Positions 13,855-25,635 of a stretch of DNA of 64,000 nucleotides are shown piece by piece. Each line of letters begins with the position of its first letter. Position 1 is the first letter of the stretch. The DNA is from Psoroptes ovis (lineage: Eukaryota > Arthropoda > Arachnida > Sarcoptiformes > Psoroptidae). The position numbers were made by a program, and so were the translations under genes. The notes beneath the pieces were generated by a model, which had not been told where the DNA came from, ran no database searches, and saw only the letters and a program-made list of their open reading frames with translations. The DNA lies in contig PQWQ01000004.1 of NCBI GenBank assembly GCA_002943765.1, forward strand, positions 3,286,001 through 3,350,000, in the 5' to 3' direction.

Positions 13855-16800
13855 GGTGTGCAATATGACAATGATAATAATAATAATAATAATAATAAAA
13901 GAAAGAATATTATGATTATGCTCAACGACATATTCACCACAAGAAATTTTCTTTTTCGTTTTGTTATTTTGATCCTGGAACTTTGAATTGGAATACGTTT
14001 ACGACATAGAGCCAGAAAAGAAAAAGCAGAAAAACGAAGCGAATGAGACTAGCGAATGTCAGCGAAAATAGAAAAAACCAGGCACCAGAATTTGAAATAA
14101 AATTCTGGTAGAATTTTTCTTTGTTTTTTTTAAAAAATTCCCTTCAACATTTTAAATTTCAAAGAATTTCAAACGAAATGTGTTCCTCAAAGAAATTCGG
14201 TGAATTCTTTGAATTTTAAGAATTTTGGAAATTTTTTGTAAAATTGAAATTCAAATCCAGATTATTTGGATCTTAAAATTTTCAAAATGAAAATTTTCAA
14301 AACATGCATTTAACACATTCATACGCCATCTATGGCGATGAATTTTGATAGAAAAATTTCCAATTCAAAATTTTTAGAATTTTCATGATTGATTTTTTTT
14401 CGATCTAATAGATCGCTTCGAGAAAATTTGAACGATAATAATGATAATGAAAATAATGATAATATATCATTACAATAACGAACAACAGTAATGACAACCA
14501 AAAACATAAAATAACCGAAAAAACATGTCAATAATATTGGATAGCGACAGCCACCAAACACAACAAAAATCGACCAGTCAACCGTGTGTACACACAAATG
14601 ATTGCAAAAAATTGAAAGATTGATTGATTGTTTTTTGTTTTTCTGTTTTGGCTGCGTTTTTTCTATTTCTTATTAGTACACAATTATTTTGTCATTGAAT
14701 TTTTTGAAAATGAAAGACAGTGGAAAATGACAATAAATGAATGATCTATGAAAAATCTATGTCGATCGGTTATATGGTATGAATAGTTGAAATAATTGAA
14801 AAATTTTGTAAGAAAAAAAACCAGGGGAAAAAATTTCAAATTTTTCAATAATTCTTCAGGAGCCAAAGGAAATCAGCGATAAATCAAAGAATCAGACAAA
14901 AATAATTAGAATTTTGGCTAATAATTCATCAATAATAATAATGATAATAATCAAACAAACAAGAATCAACAAGAACAGTGATAGAAATATAATACTTCAG
15001 ACAAAGTTTACGAAAGAATACCTCGATATTCGTTATTATTGTCATTGTAATTATTTTGGAGAAGATTTAATAGAATGAAATTAATAATTTCATCAAAGAA
15101 AAAATTAATGAAAGAATATGAAATTCATTGATGATTATTGCCATCATTATTATCATTGCTTTCATTAATTTTAAAAAAAATAATTCAATTCTTTTCTGCT
15201 TTCAAAGCCTTTTCAATCATTTTTTTTTGTCTGGTGTCAAAGGGTTGAACATTTCTTTCAACAACAAATGAATGAATGGAGAAAAAGTTTCCAAGAATTT
15301 CTTTGGACTTTTTTCAAAGAAAAAGTTTTTTCTTTCAATTGAAAATTCAAGAACTAAATTCAATGATATTCTGAAACATTTTAAATAAAAATCATCAATC
15401 AAACATGATTATTATCATCATCAATTGATTTCATTTGATTTCATTCAAAATTTCAAAATCAAAACTTTAAATGAATGAAATCAAAATGGATTTGAACATT
15501 TCAAGTTTATTTCAATCTTGTGAATCGTTGAATATTCTTTTGAATTTCTTGCCTGAACTTCCTGAAAAATGATTATTCCAATTCAACGAAAATTGCACAA
15601 AAAAAGGCTCAAATTGATGCAAATCAAATATAAAAAAAAAGCCAAATGCGAATCAAATCTAGAAACAAAACGCACGCATACATGCACCCATATTTATTTA
15701 ATCCATAATCAAATAAATTCAACAAATTTCAATTCAATTGTACTAAATTTCATTGTTATCGTTCAGAAATTTTCCATGATTCTGTTGTTTTTAGTACAAC
15801 TCAAATCAGCAAAAAAAAACAAGAACGAATGACTATGAAAGAAAAAGAAATGAAACACGCAAATCTTGTCTTGAAATTGAATCAAATTGAATGAATATGA
15901 GAATTGAATGAGATTTATCTGACATGTATGATCATATTTTTCCCAAGAATTCAATTCGAATCAATCCAGAATTCGAAACAATTCAATTAAATGGAGAATT
16001 GGATTCAATGCAAAAAAAGGCTAAGAAAATACATTTTGTCAATGTTCATTCATTTTGACTCGATTGACACAGCATTGCACAGCAATCTATTGATCAATGT
16101 TGTTTTGTTTCATTTCATTATTTTCGTATCACATTTAAAAATTATATTCGATGGAAATGAAACAATAAAAATGAATGAATAATCTCATAGAAACAATCAA
16201 AACATATATCACAATTTCGTGTCACGTTTACAATGAGAAAATTTAGTTATAATAATAATAACAAATTCAGACAAGTAACAAATGATTTAAATCAGCAAAA
16301 ATAATATTTTTATTTTATTTTTGTTTTGTTCATAGCATCAAAATGAATCAAATTCGAACTTCATGTCAAAAAAGAAAAAGTTTTTACAATTTAAAACTTT
16401 TCATTTTTGTACAAATTATTACAAATGCTTATGGGCGATTATTATTGGTCATGATTATCAATATGTGATTGTTTTTTTTTTGGATTTTGTTTCAGTAAAA
16501 ACGAATTGAATCGAATTAAATAAAACAATGGAATCAGATTGAAAATAACAAGACAAATTCAATATTTTGAATCAATTTTTCATTGCTGGTGAATTATCAT
16601 TCGATAATTCAATGTTTGCTTAGCTTAGAATACATGTTGGACACGAATTCTGGGCAGAAATTTGATAAAAATTGAAAAATTTTAAAATTTCCTAATTTTT
16701 GCAAATCCATTCCTTGTATTTCTTATATTTCAAGCTTTTTGTAATATTTTGTTTCGTATTTTTCTCTGATTCTTGTATTTGGATAATGCATGTGTATTTG

Positions 16801-17025
16801 TATGTGCATTTTAAGTACATCATTGTTCAATTATTGTCGATTACATATAATAGAAATGATAAAATAATAATCGGATAAACATTTGGACAAAAACATGGAC
16901 AAAATCTTTTTTTTTTGAATTTTTTAAAAAAATGAAACAAAACATGGATTTTTTTTCCTTTAAAAAAAATGAAATAAATTCACATGTAATTTCCAATGAC
17001 AATTTCTACATTAAAATCATTTAAA

Positions 17026-17048
17026 GAAGAAGAAGAAGAAGAAGAAGA
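17026..17048. repeat. (GAA)n microsatellite
   Basis: Seven to eight perfect GAA units forming a purine strand run in gene-free DNA. Confidence 0.9.
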
Positions 17049-20000
17049 TAATGGAACACAAATGGAAATAAAGAATAACATGATTTTATTTTTTCTTTCA
17101 ATTTTTTTACAAATAAACTAAAATGAAATAAAGTATTAAATATCAATTTTAAAATAATGCTAAAACTTGGATTGAATTGAAATAATAAAAAAAATTGAAT
17201 GGAAATACTCGAATAAAAAACATCTTTATATTGATGATGATATACATTCGATATGAATTATTTTTCTATTTTCTTTTATTTCAATTTTCAACAATGTATC
17301 AAACATTGAGGATGTGGATAATGCGAAAAAAAAATAATATGAAACAAACGAGGAAAATTAAATTCAATGGAAAAAATAATGGCATAGTCAATGGGTAACA
17401 ATCAAAACAACGAGCATTTGATTATCACCATTATTACATTATTATCATGTAAATAATGTTTGTAAAATGAGAAAAGGATTAAGAAAACATTTGAGAAATG
17501 CTGGCTGAACTATTTATTTTCTCTTGAAACATCTAACGATTTTGATTAGAAATGTAATTTCAAGAATTGTATTTAAAACATGTTGGTTCTTCATTCTGAT
17601 AATAATGATAATGGAAAATTTACAAATTATCAATGACTGTAAAACTGCATAGAAATTTTATACATTTAAAAACATTTGAAAATCAGACAACAACAGAAAT
17701 AGGCCAGAAAAACGCCCATATCATATTTAAAACAATCGAAAAAAAAAGAAAAATTTTAATGATTGTTTTCATAGATGATTTGTGTTTCAAACGTTGTTCA
17801 AATGTTGATATGAAAAAAAAAATAATAAACATGAAATAATTGTAATCCAATCTATGTTTATTTATTTCTTTATAACAAATAAAATTCAACGATCTGTATG
17901 ATTTATTTGTGAATAGATGTAAATTACATGTAAAAAAAAGCGGAACAAAAAGCAGCAAAATTATTAATCATAAATGGCAAATCAAAGAATTGTATGAAGA
18001 ATAACTGGAAAAAAAAACATTGCAAAACCTATCAATTTCAGTGTAAATATTTGAAATTGGATGGAAAAACTATGGGAGAGAGAAGAAAAAATCAAATCAA
18101 ATTCATAATATGCACTAAAACATGTAAAAAATTAATGCAAAATCAAATTAAGAATCAAAATATAAGAAAAAAAAGACTCATTTCAAGCATATTGATTTGA
18201 ATTTGACAGTAATTAAGTAAATCAAAAATATCAAGTGTCATAATCGCTGGAATCTTTGAAATCTTTTGACAAAAAAAATGGATAATAAAAAATCAAATTT
18301 GCTGATACAATTATTGATCAATTATTGATCATATGTAGTGTTGTGTTTTCGATGAATTTCATAATGAACAAAATGCAAAGTATTGATTATGTATAAAAAT
18401 TGATCGAAAAATCAAGATTTTGGATTTGAATTTTTCTCTAATTTGATTCTGAGAGAAGAAACAAGCCAGAGTTACAAATGATTAATTTGACAAATTCAAA
18501 GCATGAATTCAAAACGAAATTCAAAATGAAAATGAATGATCAAGATGAAAAAATAAAATCCATAGACAATGAATAAGCCAAACTAATTGCGAATAAAATC
18601 AAAATAAATGAATCAAAGAAGAAAAGGGATGTAATGTAACAAAACTTTTGATCGATAATTTTGATACAATTGAAAAATTTCCAAAGAATTTTGGCTTGTT
18701 GTGTTTCAAACGATTGTACAATTCAAATACATGAAATTACAAAGAAACAAACGAAGAATTTCGTATCCATCATTTTACATTTCTGTTTCGTATGTTGAAA
18801 ATTTCAAATAAAACTTTCAATTGAATTATGAGAAAAAAAACATGGAGAAAATTAGAAGTTTTTCCTCGATGATTCAATGTACACAATATATCATTGATTC
18901 ATTGATTTCTTGTTATCCATGGTACATTTTCATCGATCGATTATTGTTGAAAATTTTTATTTTTGTCACAAAGATAATATGATCAAAGATTCAACGATGA
19001 TTCAGTGATAACAATGATAATTCAATGAAACGACGCCATCATTGATGACAATGACAGTCAAGTTTTTAATATATTTTCTTCAATTTGATTCATGAAAATA
19101 ATAAAGAAAAATTCATGGATTTTTTCCTCTCATTTTTTCCGTTTCAATGAATTTGATTCAATTGTGCTCTCATATTCTTGAATTAGCAGTGTTATTATTA
19201 AGGGATATATATATGCGAAATAAGAAAGATGAGAGAAGAAAAGCGAAGAATTGAAATAATGTGATCAGCTTATCACATGAGCTTAACGCTGAATATTATC
19301 ACATTATAAGTGTGAGTGTATTAGTATTATGGATATTTAAATAATCAATGGGAAAATGTCAATGAAAATTTTCATGTTTTTTTTTGCATTAAAAATTGAT
19401 TTGAAATTGTAAAAATTGCCTGAGCCATTATTTCAATAGACTATTTGACACGTATTCACGTTTTTGTTCGATCAAATTTCATCGAAAAAAAAATTGTTTT
19501 ATAATAAATGATGAGTGAATTATGGAGAATGATTTTTGAAATATTGTAAATATTAAAGAAAATTGCCTTAAACTTGCCTTTATTACTTGTTTTACAATCA
19601 ATTTATGTAATTTGAAATTCGGTTATTTTTTGTTGATTGATAATAAAGATCAATTTATTTCAATTATTGATTCGATATATCGATCAATCAATTATATGGA
19701 ATTGATCGATAATTAAAAAACAAAGAATAAATGGTTATAATTTATATTCAATTGTTAATTACGTTGTTATTATCACTGTTTATTACCATTATCATTATTA
19801 TTATCGTTCATTTATTGTCATTTCAATTAGTTTTAGTTGGTTTATTTTTATTTTTATTATTATTTTTTATATTTTTTTTTTTGTTTGAAAATCTATTCAA
19901 AATTCAATTCATTTCAACGCTGAATCAATCAATGTAAAACAACAAAAACAAAAAAATAGTTGAACATAAATATCAACCAATAATAATTATAATAATAATA

Positions 20001-20967
20001 ATAAACATTAACCAAATAAACCAAATTACAAAATAAAAAAAAACAAGAAAATTGACAAACATTTTCTTTTATTTTTCATTATTTTCAATTTGTGGATTCA
20101 CGTCATTAAACAAACATATTTATGAAATGTAAAAAACGAGAGAAAAAAAATACATAAACAAACACATTTAAATATATAAATTGAATGCACCAGAAAAAAA
20201 AGTATACAAAATATTCTGATTGTTACATATCAATGGATGCAATTAAGAATAAAATGAAATGAAAAGTAGTACAAATTTGAAGTGGATTCAATTAAAATTA
20301 AATTTGAAAATATTTAAAAACATTTGAATTCAAAAAGATTTAAAATTGTTTCAATTTGTATCGAAAATAATAGAAACGATATGATTGAAAAACCAGTGAA
20401 AACCAATGAATGATTCGCCCATAAAAAAAAATTTTTTTTGTTTTCATTGATTTTCTATCCAATGTTTGCTGCTGCTGATGATGATGATGATGATGTTTGT
20501 GATTTCGTATACATCCATCCATTCATCCATCCATTCATTTTCATTGCATTTATATTTATATTTTTGTTTGTTTATTTTTTTTATGAATTAAAAAAAATAA
20601 ATAAATAAATAAATAAATATTAATAATAATTTTTCATTCATATAAAAGGTGACAAAATAAAAAAAATTGTTTATTAATAATTTGTTTTTAAATAAATGAT
20701 TTCATATAACAATTGCTTTATTCTACAATCGAAATATTGATAAATGAATTTGAATAATAATAGTTTTGATTTGTTTATTTTACGAAAACATGATGAATTT
20801 ATATTAATATTTACTTGGTTGTTTGATTGATTAATTCATTGATTGTTTCATTTATTTATTTTTTTTCTAAATTTTAGTTTTACAATAATATTAATATATG
20901 AGAGTAATTTATATAAAATAATTGAAAAAATAATAATAATGATAATAATATTGAATAATTGTTACAT

Positions 20968-20973
20968 TTTATT
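20968..20973 (-). terminator. Probable TIMM23 polyadenylation signal
   Basis: AATAAA on the minus strand, 8 bases past the TIMM23 stop codon. A second AATAAA overlaps the stop (20977-20982). Both would give a very short 3' UTR, and other signals further down are possible. Confidence 0.45.
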
Positions 20974-20980
20974 GAATTTA

Positions 20981-21776
20981 TTATCTTTTCAACATTGATT
21001 TCAATTTACTATCGGGATTGAATAATAAAATAAGCCCGATACCAGATAATAGACCGATGGTGAAACCGGCACCAATACGTGATAATCGCATACGTGTTGT
21101 TATGGCTTTTGATTTGATTGTTTGGTGATGATGATGATAATGATGATGATGGAGAATCGAAATAAATCAAAAATAAAAAATAATTAATTTTAAGGATTCT
21201 AAAAGAATTTTATAAAAATACCTTGAAGATTATCTTTAACATTTGAACGATAGATTGCACCATATAATGTACCAGTGGTTGTCGATGCAATCATTGTATT
21301 TAAATCATCATTATCATCTTGTACAAAACTGAGGCCAACACCTAATGCTGAATATATCAGTGTTATACTGCCCAATGTATTTGCCATCGATGCACCATTA
21401 CGTGTAATAAAATTTAATAAATGACTACGTTTTATTGCTACCGATTCATTCATTCGTATTATTTCTCTATAGCCTGTATGGAATTTAAAATTTTTCATAT
21501 TAGAATAATTTTAAAAATTTTGGTAAAAATCAATCAAAGAATATAACCTTTGAATGCACCAATCGTTCCACCGATCATAGCTCCAATCATAACTGAACCA
21601 CCAATTTGTGAAAATGCCATTTCAAAACGTCCCCGTGTTGATTTAGTTCCACCATCGGGAAAAATAAATTCTGATGAAATAACATCAGGTGTACGAAAAA
21701 TAGATGGATCAACTTGTAAAAATGGTGATTGAAATGTATTTCTACTCAGCGATGATACATTTAATGTTTCATCCAT
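20981..21776 (-). CDS. TIMM23: Mitochondrial import inner membrane translocase subunit Tim23
   Basis: Three exons: 21548-21776, 21222-21473 and 20981-21105, joined by GT-AG introns in matching phases (AAAG|GT, then CAG|GC; CAAG|GT, then AAAAG|CC). The product is 201 residues against about 209 in human. The N-terminal part is in the intermembrane space and carries the signature EFIFPDGG...TRGRFEMAF. Membrane segments lie at about 58-76, 104-123, 131-150 and 172-190, and NGASMANTLGS and QDDNDDLNTM match the Tim17/22/23 family core. The C-terminal exon supplies the last membrane segment and a basic tail. Tim23 forms the presequence-protein channel of the inner membrane with Tim17 and Tim50. The gene starts divergently from EXT2, now separated from it by retroelement DNA. 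Confidence 0.96.
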
Positions 21777-21952
21777 TTTTTTTCGTGGATCAATTGAATT
21801 GGGCGATTAAATATATTAGAAAATGAATTAAATTAAAGTGAAATAAAATAAAAATAAATTCTGACGAAATTTTTTTTTTTTTGGTAAATAAAATTAAACG
21901 TAGAGTCACATTGATAGAAAAAACGTGCTCATCATTCACAAACAATAATATG

Positions 21953-22041
21953 AATATATATATATGATTTCGAATAAGGCTATTTACACATAGTAACTAT
22001 TTTAACATATGTTTGTACCAAACAATTCACATTATACAACA
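21953..22041 (-). mobile_element. Partial copia LTR (left outer copy)
   Basis: Matches the LTR at 28001-28141 from its minus-strand start (TGTTGTATAATG) through the TA repeat. It lacks the ~50 bp nearest the primer-binding side. It is preceded on the minus strand by a purine-rich tract reading AGAAGGGTG, typical of the polypurine tract before a 3' LTR. Confidence 0.75.
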
Positions 22042-22300
22042 CACCCTTCTGGATTGTATAGGTAAAAACATATGCTTACAAAACAATTAAAATAAAATAT
22101 AAACAATTAAATTTAATTAAATGATGCATAAATTGTTGACTAGAAGCTAGCATTCGAATACTTTCTCCATAAGCGGTTTTGACTTCTGAATTCTCAAAGG
22201 CTTCATTAATGAGTCGGCCAATTGTTCTCCAGTTCTGCTGCAACGATTATGTTGATGCAGATTTTTCGATGTAAATTGATGCCACGTGATTGATCAATTG
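22042..22300 (-). pseudogene. Copia pol C-terminal (RNase H tail) remnant with polypurine tract
   Basis: On the minus strand this reads TGEQLADSLMKPL, the C-terminal signature of copia RNase H (normally EQLAD-x-x-TKPL). It is followed by a short tail, a stop, and then the purine tract abutting the LTR at 22041. The same segment recurs at 25636-25999, and the two copies diverge exactly at a shared CATAATCG junction. It is a non-functional fragment. Confidence 0.75.
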
Positions 22301-22301
22301 A

Positions 22302-22357
22302 TCTAGTATCCAGCTCCTTTGGATCTTTGCAAGCAAAACACCTGTGTTTGCCAGTTT
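22302..22357 (-). pseudogene. PHD-finger fragment, copy C
   Basis: The minus strand encodes KTGKHRCFACKDPKELDTR, preserving a C-x2-C pair lost by frameshift in the other two copies. It is the near-end part of the fragment at 22955-23378, from which it is separated by the LINE insertion at 22358-22938. The spacing fits the hinge between the tandem PHD fingers of NSD/MES-4 methyltransferases. Confidence 0.55.
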
Positions 22358-22938
22358 AATAATAATAATAAATCTTTATTGCTCGGTGCGCTGCTCAAGC
22401 ATTTTCACCTCTTGAATATGATATACTTAAATGGTTACTCAATTAAAATAAAATGGAAATAAGAAAATTGTGAAATTAAAATAAAATATATAATAATAAT
22501 AATAAATCTTTATTTTGGTGCTCTGCCTTGGCATTTGCACCGTGATATAAATGAATAGATGAATAAAATAAAAGTGAATTGTAGAATAATTAAATTGAGT
22601 ATTTGAAAATTACAGTAGTGATTTAATATGTGTTAGTAATATAGAATGTGTTTGTTAGATGTTGGATGCTGTGTACAGTGATGGTGTGTGCTAGTGTAGT
22701 TGAATGCGTAAGTGATGAGAAAATGATGGTTTGCTGGGAGATGAATTTGGATGATGATGTTATAAAATATATAATGAAATTGTGTGTATGAACTGTGGAA
22801 TGCGTGAAAGTTATGAGGATGATTATGTACAGGTGAAAAGATGAAATATGGGTGGTTCACATGTGTTGTGATCGTCTCCAGTACTCCTTACACGCTTCGT
22901 TGAAGGCATGAATTTTTGATCTGCCGACCGTCATCTCA
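22358..22938 (-). mobile_element. 5'-truncated LINE (non-LTR retrotransposon) 3' end
   Basis: A 581-bp insertion bounded by a 16-bp duplication, CTGTGTTTGCCAGTTT (22342-22357) and CTGTGTTTTCCAGTTT (22939-22954), with one mismatch. On the minus strand it begins in a short coding tail ending KIHAFNEACKEYWRRSQHM and a stop (about 22858-22935), as at LINE ORF2 C-termini. A 3' UTR follows, ending in ...AATAAAGATT(TATTAT)n. The 3' module occurs twice (near 22490-22553 and 22358-22430), so the UTR holds a tandem duplication. The boundaries are directly visible; the family is inferred. Confidence 0.8.
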
Positions 22939-22954
22939 CTGTGTTTTCCAGTTT

Positions 22955-23378
22955 GACATTCATCAATGGTCGTATTTCTCATTCAATACTGGATGAGTTT
23001 GTACAATGTTTATCAGCACATTTTCTAGTATCCAGCTCATTAGGATCTTTCCTGGATCATTTGAAAACACCTGTGTTTTCCAGTTTGACATTCATCACAA
23101 ATTATTATCATTCATTAATCACCATCATCAAGTTCAATCATGAAATGACATGATGAACCAGCAGTTGAATGCCCGTATACCATTCTTTTATGGGGGGAGC
23201 GATTAATAATTCCAATCACAATAGAATCGCTTTCATAAATTCGACCAAATGTGACAATTTATTCATTCAAGTTCAAGCATATTAATATGATTATTACACT
23301 TAAGGTGAAACATTCGCTCACAATCACCTTTACATGAAACTAATTTATCATCTTTACGGTAGTGACGCAGACTTTTCG
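22955..23378 (-). pseudogene. PHD-finger gene fragment, copy B
   Basis: Minus-strand pieces RKDDKLVSCKGDCERMFHLK and DECQTGKHRCF correspond to the C-x3-C, H-x2-C and C-x2-C parts of a PHD finger. They align to copy A (27047-27437) over about 360 bp. Stops and frameshifts interrupt it. An extra short repeat of the DECQTGKH segment near 22955-22970 leads into the LINE target site. It resembles the tandem PHD region of NSD-type SET methyltransferases (for example MECKTGQHPCFSCK in human NSD3, from memory). Confidence 0.6.
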
Positions 23379-24142
23379 ATTTAAATTAATGCCACGCGAT
23401 TAATGTTTGAACTTCACTATGCGGTGGTTTTAATTTTACCCAAAGTTGACCACCTCATCATCATTGTGGAGTGTCGCGTAACGAAAGAGCTAAACGACAG
23501 ATAATAAATTGGAAACTCTTGAAGCTTATACGTTTATTTTATCTGAAAAACCATTAAAAAACCAAAAATTGAATTTACAATAATTACAAGGAAAAATGTG
23601 CTATACTCACGTCGTGGCCATTTGGTCATTGAAATACAACATTGCTTCTTGAACTTGATCTTAAACTGAAACCGAAGTGCCAACAAGCGTGGAGTTTAAA
23701 TATGTATTTTTTTGGTGTGCTGTGTTATGTGTTGTTTGTGTCCTTGATAACCTTAGCATGCATGTGTTTTTATGTTTGTGTAATTTACGCTGTTTTGTTG
23801 TTTATGTTGTGTGAAAGGTAAAATAGCAAAAACATTTGGTGATAAAAAGATTATGATAACAATGTTTTGAAAATATGTACAACAAAAAAATCAAGGTTTT
23901 TTGATAAACATGGTTGAAATGAAGAAGATGAAAATTTGGCCTACGTGACCCCTGGCTTGTTTCATGACAGTAGAGGGTATTATTCACAGAGCATATATAA
24001 GCTGATAAAGAAGCGATGAAAAAGCTAAGATGTTTATATAATTGAACACGTATAATTGTCAAAGTATTGTTTTTAAGCTCTGTTTTTATTGTAAATTTTC
24101 AATGTCACAATTAAGTCAATATTATTCGATCACAAGTCACAA
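23379..24142. other. Unassigned retroelement-flanked segment
   Basis: No domain is recognised. The first ~65 bp (23379-23445) include GCAGACTTTTCGATTTAAAT, related to 22250-22275, and a 40-bp piece GAACTTCACTATGCGG... that recurs at 25440-25482 at the end of the gypsy remnant. From 23700 to 24080 the composition becomes GT-rich and unlike the copia copies. It is probably further retroelement debris. Confidence 0.4.
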
Positions 24143-24624
24143 ATTTAAAATTATTCGGTAAACAAAATTCTGTTTCAAATTATTTTATGAATATTGATTA
24201 TTGAAAATAAAAAAGATATGATTGCGATAAAATTACAATAATTCAATTGACAATTAACTTAATCACAATATTAAAACAATTCGTCTTAAAAAAACAAACA
24301 ATGCTCGAAAACAAATCTTTTACAATTTTAAGAAAACACTTATCATGATATGCCTACAAGACAAAATCACTTCATCAATTTATATACGTTTTCAATCACA
24401 ACTTTTTTCATGCAAAGATAGCCACCTCATGTCAGATAGCAAAGTAATGTTCAAAATTCGCATCAATTTACAATTTAGCAAAATAATCACAAGTCAAAAT
24501 CATGATTTCACAAAATAATCAGAGGTCAAAATCACAGTCTCACATGTGGTCGAACCACCACGCTCTGCTACCATGATGAATCTCAACTAAAATGATCAGT
24601 GAAATTTATTGAAATTTTGCATGA
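24143..24624 (-). repeat. Copia 5' leader with primer-binding site and truncated LTR, second copy
   Basis: About 480 bp nearly identical to 27567-28051. On the minus strand it reads partial LTR, then TGGTAGCAGAGCG (24561-24573), complementary to the 3' end of initiator tRNA-Met, then the untranslated leader. The LTR is cut after 51 bp at 24624, where the gypsy-derived sequence begins. It has no long open frame. Confidence 0.75.
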
Positions 24625-24828
24625 TGTAAAACATAGTGGCATGATGACTGCCACTGCATTTGTCATTTTTAACTTAAATCAGATTGACAACAATAAATAT
24701 AAATACTCGTTGTTGTCAAACTGATTCAGAACGATTTTGACTATTGATGAAAAATCAATTAATTAATGATTTGAAAATAATTTGCTTTTTCATGTGATTT
24801 TCCTACACCACCACCGACATTTCCAACA

Positions 24829-25464
24829 ATGTATCAACCAATAGAAAAAATGAAACCAGATGACGATTTCGACGAATACATTAAGTATTTTGAACGTGTG
24901 GCGTCGATTAATGGCTGGGATGACAAGACGAAAGCACATCGTTTGGCAGTAAATGTTCCAAAAAAAAGTCCAGAGCTGGCTGCAATTGATGGTTTATCAA
25001 CTGAAAAAGTTATTTAAAAAAGTCATTTAAAAAAGTATTAGAGGCCATCAAAGGTACCCAAAAATCAAAAACACATGTTTATACCGAACAACTGTGGTTT
25101 CTTAAACGAAAACCAATGGAAACATTAGATGAATTAGCAATCCGTCATTAATCATCGTCCAGATATTAATCATCATCAAAATGATAATAATAATAATAAT
25201 AACAACAATTTGCAAACAAAAACAACAATAACAACAAAAAAAAAATTATAAAAAAGATAATTCGAAAGTTTCATTGATCCAAACACAAGTCGAAGATTTT
25301 CTCGTCCAAATCAAAATTGACAACAAAATCGAGATTGCTCTGGTAGACTCTGGCAGTCACCTATCGATTATACCAACGACTATGAACGTTGATAATATCA
25401 AAAATAGTGACATCAAAGCTTTTGCTGCCAATCGTCTACCGAACTTTACTATGCGGTGGTTTTA
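24829..25464 (+). pseudogene. Gypsy-type gag/protease remnant
   Basis: Plus-strand frame with FDEYIKYFERVASINGWDD (about 24860-24920), the capsid-region signature of arthropod gypsy gag proteins, broken by a stop near 25017. A second frame from 25274 contains ALVDSGSHLSIIP, the active-site D-S-G of a retropepsin, and ends at 25464. The two parts are separated by stops and an AAT/AAC run, and no reverse transcriptase follows. It lies antisense to the copia debris, starts after a truncated copia LTR (24624) and ends just before another copia primer-binding site (25488). Confidence 0.75.
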
Positions 25465-25498
25465 ATTTTACCCAAAGTTGAACCACGCTCTGCTACCA

Positions 25499-25635
25499 TG
25501 ATGAATCTCAACTAAAATGATCAGTGAAATTTATTGAAATTTTGCATGAATATATATATGATTTCAAATAAGGCTATTTACACATAGTAACTATTTTAAC
25601 ATATGTTTTTACCAAACAATTCACATTATACAACA
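25499..25635 (-). mobile_element. Copia LTR (middle copy)
   Basis: A 137-bp unit starting TGTTGTATAATG and ending ATTCATCA on the minus strand (TG...CA ends). It has a polypurine tract immediately before it (25636 onward) and a tRNA-Met primer-binding site immediately after it (25488-25498). It therefore looks like a 3' LTR on one side and a 5' LTR on the other, the signature of a tandem array sharing one LTR. Confidence 0.8.

Larger units (their letters stand above)
3927..20967. other. About 17 kb without a recognisable gene
   Basis: Very AT-rich DNA. Open frames are short (under about 105 codons) and composed of Phe/Ile/Lys/Asn/His runs that follow microsatellites. Landmarks are (ATG)n at 4108-4131, (CAG)n at 5682-5700, (CA)n near 8717-8732 and 9938-9953, (AT)n at 13830-13854, (GAA)n at 17026-17048, many (AAT)n and (ATTC)n runs, and one mariner-like hairpin at 12292-12373. 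It may contain the 5' UTR exon(s) or promoter of tomosyn, but nothing decisive is visible. Confidence 0.6.

Noticed and set aside
22633..22860. 75-codon His/Tyr/Asn-rich minus-strand frame
   Set aside because: It lies in the 3' UTR of the LINE insertion, between its coding tail and its AATAAAGATT(TATTAT)n end.
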